A DNA stretch of 8,145 bases from Flavobacteriaceae bacterium (GTDB lineage: Bacteria; Bacteroidota; Bacteroidia; Flavobacteriales; Flavobacteriaceae), in the NCBI GenBank assembly GCA_023145595.1, contig JAGLDM010000028.1, positions 1 to 8,145 of the forward strand, given 5' to 3'. Shown here piece after piece: positions 5,315 to 8,145 of the stretch. Both the position numbers and the translations under genes were made by a program. The notes beneath the pieces are model-generated. The model saw only the letters and a list, made by a program, of their open reading frames with translations. It did no database searches and was not told the DNA's origin. Every line of letters begins with the position of its first letter. Within the stretch, counting starts at the first letter, position 1.

Positions 5315-7537
5315 ATGGCATACAACGTAAGCGTAGAAGAAGAAAATAAGGAAATTGCAAAGCGATATAAGGATTTGCTAAAAGGAACATATAAAAGTTT
5401 AACGACTGATAATAAGAAAGATATCCGCAGGGCTTTTGACTTTGCTGTTGAAGCTCATAGTGGTCAACGTAGAAGAACAGGGGAACCTTATATTTATCAC
5501 CCTATTGCAGTTGCAAAAATTGTTGCCTATGAAATAGGATTAGGTACTAAATCTATAATTGCTGCACTACTACATGATGTTGTTGAAGATACACATCACA
5601 CTTTAGATGATATTGAACAAGAATTTGGAGAAACAATCGCAAGAATTGTAAATGGGTTAACTAAAATTTCTCGTCTAAGTAAAGATCAAGACGCCTCTAT
5701 ACAAGCAGAGAATTTCAGAAAAATGATTCTTACTTTAAATGATGATGTTCGAGTTATTTTAATAAAATTAGCAGATAGGTTGCACAATATGCAAACCATG
5801 GATGCAATGCCTGACCACAAGCAATTAAAAATAGCATCAGAAACATTATATATATATGCGCCGCTTGCTCATCGTTTAGGACTATATAATATTAAAAACG
5901 AATTAGAAGATCTCGGATTAAAATATACAGAACCCGAAGTTTTTAATGATATCTTCGGAAAAATTAAAAACAGTAAAGAAGGTCAAGAAAAATATATTCT
6001 CTCTTTTTCTAATGTGATAAAAGAGACCCTAACCAAAGAAAATTTTAAATATAAAATTAAAGGACGTACTAAGTCCATCTACTCTATTCGTAAAAAAATG
6101 AGAGTTCAAGATGTTACTTACGATGAAATCTATGACAAATTTGCCATTCGAATTGTATACAAATCAGAACCTTCGCAAGAAAAATTTGATGCTTGGAAAA
6201 TCTATTCAATAGTTACCGATCATTTTCAGCCCAACCCTACTCGATTACGCGATTGGATTACACAGCCCAAAACCACAGGTTACGAATCACTACATATTAC
6301 GGTAATGGGTCCTTTAGGTCACTGGGTAGAAGTGCAAATTCGCTCTGAAAGAATGGATGAAATAGCAGAGAAAGGCTATGCAGCGCATTATAAATACAAA
6401 CATTCTAAGGAAAAAGAAAGCAGTTTAGACACCTGGTTAAACCGACTTAGAGAAACATTAGAAAGTCCAGATGTAAATGCCTTTGATTTTGTAGAAGATT
6501 TTAAATTGAATTTATATTCTGACGAAATTTTTATTTTCACACCAAAAGGTGAATTGAAAGCGATGCCCACAGATGCTACCGCCTTAGACTTTGCGTTTTC
6601 TATTCATACTGAAATAGGAATGAAATGTCGTGGTGCAAAAGTAAACAACAAACTATGTCCTATAAATCATGTTTTAAAAAGTGGTGATCAAGTTGAAATA
6701 ATTACTGCAACCGAACAAACCCCAAAATTAAGATGGCTTGATTTTGTGGTTACATCAAGGGCTAGAACCCGAATTAAAGCAGCGCTTAAAGATGAGCAAA
6801 AAGAAATAGCAAATGAGGGCAAGGAAATCCTTACCCGAAAAATGCGTTCAATGAAAATTAAACTAAACAAAGCCACTATTAATGAGATGGTTAGTTTCTT
6901 TAAACTAAAAACAAGTTTAGATTTATTTTATAGGGTTGGAAATGGATCTTTAGAAAGCAGTCAACTTAAAGATTTTACCATTCAAAGAAGAAATGCGTTT
7001 TTAAGTTTCTTTAAAAAACGGATGAAACGCAATACGCCAAGTCCAACACTCCACAAAAACGAAATCAATGATAATTTTGATATGTTGGTTTTCGGACAAG
7101 AAGAGGAAGAAGAACAATTAGATTATAGTTATGCAAAGTGTTGCAATCCAATTCCTGGAGATAATGTTTTTGGTTTTTTAACAATTAATGAAGGACTCAA
7201 AGTACATAAAAAAGATTGCCCGAACGCTGTAAGCTTGCAGGCAAATTATGCTTATCGCATTATGAAAGCGACTTGGATTGATTCCTCTCAACAAAATTTT
7301 AATGTATTTTTAAAGGTTAGTGGAACTGATGATTTTGGCTTAGTAAGTCAATTAACAAGGGTAATTTCTAACAACATGCACGTTAACATTCACAACCTAA
7401 ACATTAGTAGTGTAGATGGCTTATTTGAAGGGCAAATGACGATTAGTATTAAAAACAACAAACAACTTCAAAAATTAACGGATAACATAAAAAAAATTAA
7501 GGGAATTAATAAAGTTGAACGTATTCACAAGCAATAA
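5315..7537 (+). CDS. rel: Bifunctional (p)ppGpp synthetase/hydrolase, Rel/SpoT (long RSH) family
   Basis: This 740-residue protein is full length. It makes pppGpp/ppGpp from GTP/GDP plus ATP and hydrolyses it, controlling the stringent response. Domains in order: HD hydrolase at about 45-200, with H48, HDVVED at 87-92 and D154 in KLADRLHN, all intact; synthetase at about 240-360, with GRTKSIYSI from 250, D274, RLRD at 310-313, GYESLH at 322-327 and EVQIR at 339-343; TGS at about 404-465; a zinc-finger-like segment with C609-C610, H631 and C635; ACT at about 662-737. Both catalytic centres look complete, so a bifunctional enzyme is expected rather than RelA, whose HD is inactive. The synthetase signature is RLRD instead of the RFKD common in bifunctional enzymes, a basic form rather than the acidic ExDD of RelA. 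The ATG at 5315 gives a normal N-terminus. Downstream are a Fur-family gene and purA. Confidence 0.96.
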   Translation: MAYNVSVEEENKEIAKRYKDLLKGTYKSLTTDNKKDIRRAFDFAVEAHSGQRRRTGEPYIYHPIAVAKIVAYEIGLGTKSIIAALLHDVVEDTHHTLDDIEQEFGETIARIVNGLTKISRLSKDQDASIQAENFRKMILTLNDDVRVILIKLADRLHNMQTMDAMPDHKQLKIASETLYIYAPLAHRLGLYNIKNELEDLGLKYTEPEVFNDIFGKIKNSKEGQEKYILSFSNVIKETLTKENFKYKIKGRTKSIYSIRKKMRVQDVTYDEIYDKFAIRIVYKSEPSQEKFDAWKIYSIVTDHFQPNPTRLRDWITQPKTTGYESLHITVMGPLGHWVEVQIRSERMDEIAEKGYAAHYKYKHSKEKESSLDTWLNRLRETLESPDVNAFDFVEDFKLNLYSDEIFIFTPKGELKAMPTDATALDFAFSIHTEIGMKCRGAKVNNKLCPINHVLKSGDQVEIITATEQTPKLRWLDFVVTSRARTRIKAALKDEQKEIANEGKEILTRKMRSMKIKLNKATINEMVSFFKLKTSLDLFYRVGNGSLESSQLKDFTIQRRNAFLSFFKKRMKRNTPSPTLHKNEINDNFDMLVFGQEEEEEQLDYSYAKCCNPIPGDNVFGFLTINEGLKVHKKDCPNAVSLQANYAYRIMKATWIDSSQQNFNVFLKVSGTDDFGLVSQLTRVISNNMHVNIHNLNISSVDGLFEGQMTISIKNNKQLQKLTDNIKKIKGINKVERIHKQ

Positions 7538-7600
7538 TTCTATTCATAACTTTAGTCAATAATTTTACTTATTTACAAGTATTACTCTAAAAAAAACCCT

Positions 7601-7608
7601 TAATTTTG
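7601..7608 (+). promoter_or_regulatory. Candidate Bacteroidota -7 box (TAATTTTG) for the Fur-family gene
   Basis: TAATTTTG matches TAnnTTTG exactly and ends 24 bp before the ATG at 7633. Initiation would be expected around 7613-7616, giving a leader of roughly 17-20 bases. No TTG is found at the standard -33 spacing. The 95-bp gap after rel has no clear terminator, so read-through from rel may also supply transcript. Confidence 0.42.
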
Positions 7609-7612
7609 TTTT

Positions 7613-7624
7613 TTTGTTTACAAA
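7613..7624. promoter_or_regulatory. Small palindrome TTTGTTTACAAA at the predicted fur-like transcription start
   Basis: TTTGT (7613-7617) and ACAAA (7620-7624) are perfect inverted arms around a 2-bp centre. The site lies just downstream of the -7 box and directly ahead of the Fur-family ATG, where an autoregulatory operator would be expected. It does not closely resemble the classical 19-bp E. coli Fur box, and AT-rich DNA yields such palindromes by chance, so this is only a candidate. Confidence 0.2.
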
Positions 7625-7632
7625 TATAATAT

Positions 7633-8085
7633 ATGATTGACAGCAAAGATAATCAAGCGATTGTACGTGAAGTATTTGTCAAATACCTACAATCTAATAG
7701 GCACCGCAAAACCCCTGAACGATTCGCTATACTTCAAGAAATCTATAATTTATCAGAACATTTTGATATTGAGTTTTTGTACGTTAGAATGAAAAACAAA
7801 AAATACCGAGTTTCACGCGCTACACTATATAATACTATAGAACTTTTGTTAGAATGTGGATTGGTAAGAAAGCATCAATTTGGGGAAAACTATGCACATT
7901 ACGAAAAATCGTTTTTTGACAAACAACACGATCATGTAATACTTACGGATACTGGTAATGTTATGGAGTTTTGTGACCCAAGAATTCATATCATAAAAAA
8001 AACAATAGAAGACACTTTTAATATAAATATTCACTCTCACTCTTTGTACTTTTATGGTACAAAAAAAGAAGAAAAAAACGCATAA
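7633..8085 (+). CDS. Fur-family transcriptional regulator lacking the structural cysteine motifs
   Basis: The protein has 150 residues, the usual Fur length. The N-terminal winged helix is clear: [10 protein letters not shown] at 25-34 and the recognition-helix region [13 protein letters not shown] at 60-72. The dimerisation/metal domain has QHDHV at 98-102 and HSHSLYFYG at 134-142. By alignment to Fur, the regulatory metal site (H43, E91, H99, H101) is kept. The structural CxxC after HDH is replaced: ILTDTG has L104 and T107 where Fur has Cys, and the usual C-terminal cysteines are absent. Only C75 and C114 remain in the whole protein. Its effector metal or signal (Fur, Zur, PerR or other) therefore cannot be assigned by homology alone. 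It likely represses transcription when metal-bound. It follows rel by 95 bp and precedes purA by 11 bp, so it is probably co-transcribed with purA. Confidence 0.88.
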   Translation: MIDSKDNQAIVREVFVKYLQSNRHRKTPERFAILQEIYNLSEHFDIEFLYVRMKNKKYRVSRATLYNTIELLLECGLVRKHQFGENYAHYEKSFFDKQHDHVILTDTGNVMEFCDPRIHIIKKTIEDTFNINIHSHSLYFYGTKKEEKNA

Positions 8086-8096
8086 TTCAAAATATA

Positions 8097-8145
8097 ATGG
8101 CTGTAAATTTATTACTAGGATTGCAATGGGGCGATGAAGGAAAAG
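8097..8145 (+). CDS. purA: Adenylosuccinate synthetase PurA, N-terminal fragment (cut by window edge)
   Basis: From the ATG at 8097 the frame is open to the window edge, giving 16 complete residues. They include GLQWGDEGK at positions 8-16, the hallmark nucleotide-binding loop of adenylosuccinate synthetase; its Asp and Lys take part in catalysis and GTP binding. The enzyme joins IMP and aspartate using GTP in the first committed step to AMP. In other bacteria it is inhibited by ppGpp, which makes the nearby rel gene of interest. The 11-bp distance from the Fur-family stop and the lack of room for a separate promoter suggest an operon. Only the start is visible, but the motif is highly specific. 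Confidence 0.92.
   Translation, partial: MAVNLLLGLQWGDEGK

Noticed and set aside
6388..6876. Two short minus-strand open frames (60 and 62 codons) inside rel
   Set aside because: They are antisense to conserved synthetase and TGS regions, with no plausible start context or recognisable domain.
7566..7581. Interrupted palindrome TACTT-6 bp-AAGTA upstream of the Fur-family gene
   Set aside because: Five-base arms in AT-rich DNA are expected by chance, and the site matches no known Fur, Zur or PerR box.
7849..8040. Minus-strand open frame of 63 codons inside the Fur-family gene
   Set aside because: It is antisense to the conserved metal-binding domain; a shadow frame.

Overview
The window looks like ordinary chromosomal DNA from a marine- or soil-type flavobacterium (phylum Bacteroidota). 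The evidence is low G+C content, starts without Shine-Dalgarno sequences, TAnnTTTG-type -7 promoter boxes ahead of several genes, a DUF3810 membrane protein, and protein variants typical of this phylum. The genus cannot be fixed from the sequence alone.

Layout: the left edge (1-320, minus strand) is the 5' end of the replicative helicase gene dnaB, transcribed out of the window. After a divergent intergenic region of 112 bp, everything else is on the plus strand. It runs: a DUF3810 membrane protein with an HExxH zinc-protease-like motif (433-1539); a FadL/OmpP1-like outer-membrane beta-barrel protein (1601-3013); a TrmH/SpoU-family RNA 2'-O-ribose methyltransferase two bases later (3016-3819); a 178-bp gap holding an imperfect palindromic repeat of a dispersed bacterial family (3856-3928); an Ste24-like M48 CAAX metalloprotease (3998-5227); a full-length Rel/SpoT-type bifunctional (p)ppGpp synthetase/hydrolase (5315-7537); a Fur-family regulator (7633-8085); and, 11 bp later, the first 16 codons of purA (8097-8145, running out of the window).

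How the genes may work together: the right half links the stringent-response enzyme, a Fur-family regulator and the first committed enzyme of AMP synthesis. PurA is known in other bacteria to be inhibited by (p)ppGpp, so the neighbourhood is functionally plausible, although nothing here proves co-regulation. The left half is a cell-envelope and RNA-modification group with no obvious shared pathway.

No phage, transposase, CRISPR array, toxin-antitoxin or defence genes, tRNA or rRNA were seen, and no convincing new multi-gene system. The points most worth a second look are the Fur homologue that has lost both structural cysteine motifs, the decayed palindromic repeat, the RLRD form of the Rel synthetase motif, and -7 boxes placed so close to the dnaB and rel start codons that their mRNAs may be leaderless.
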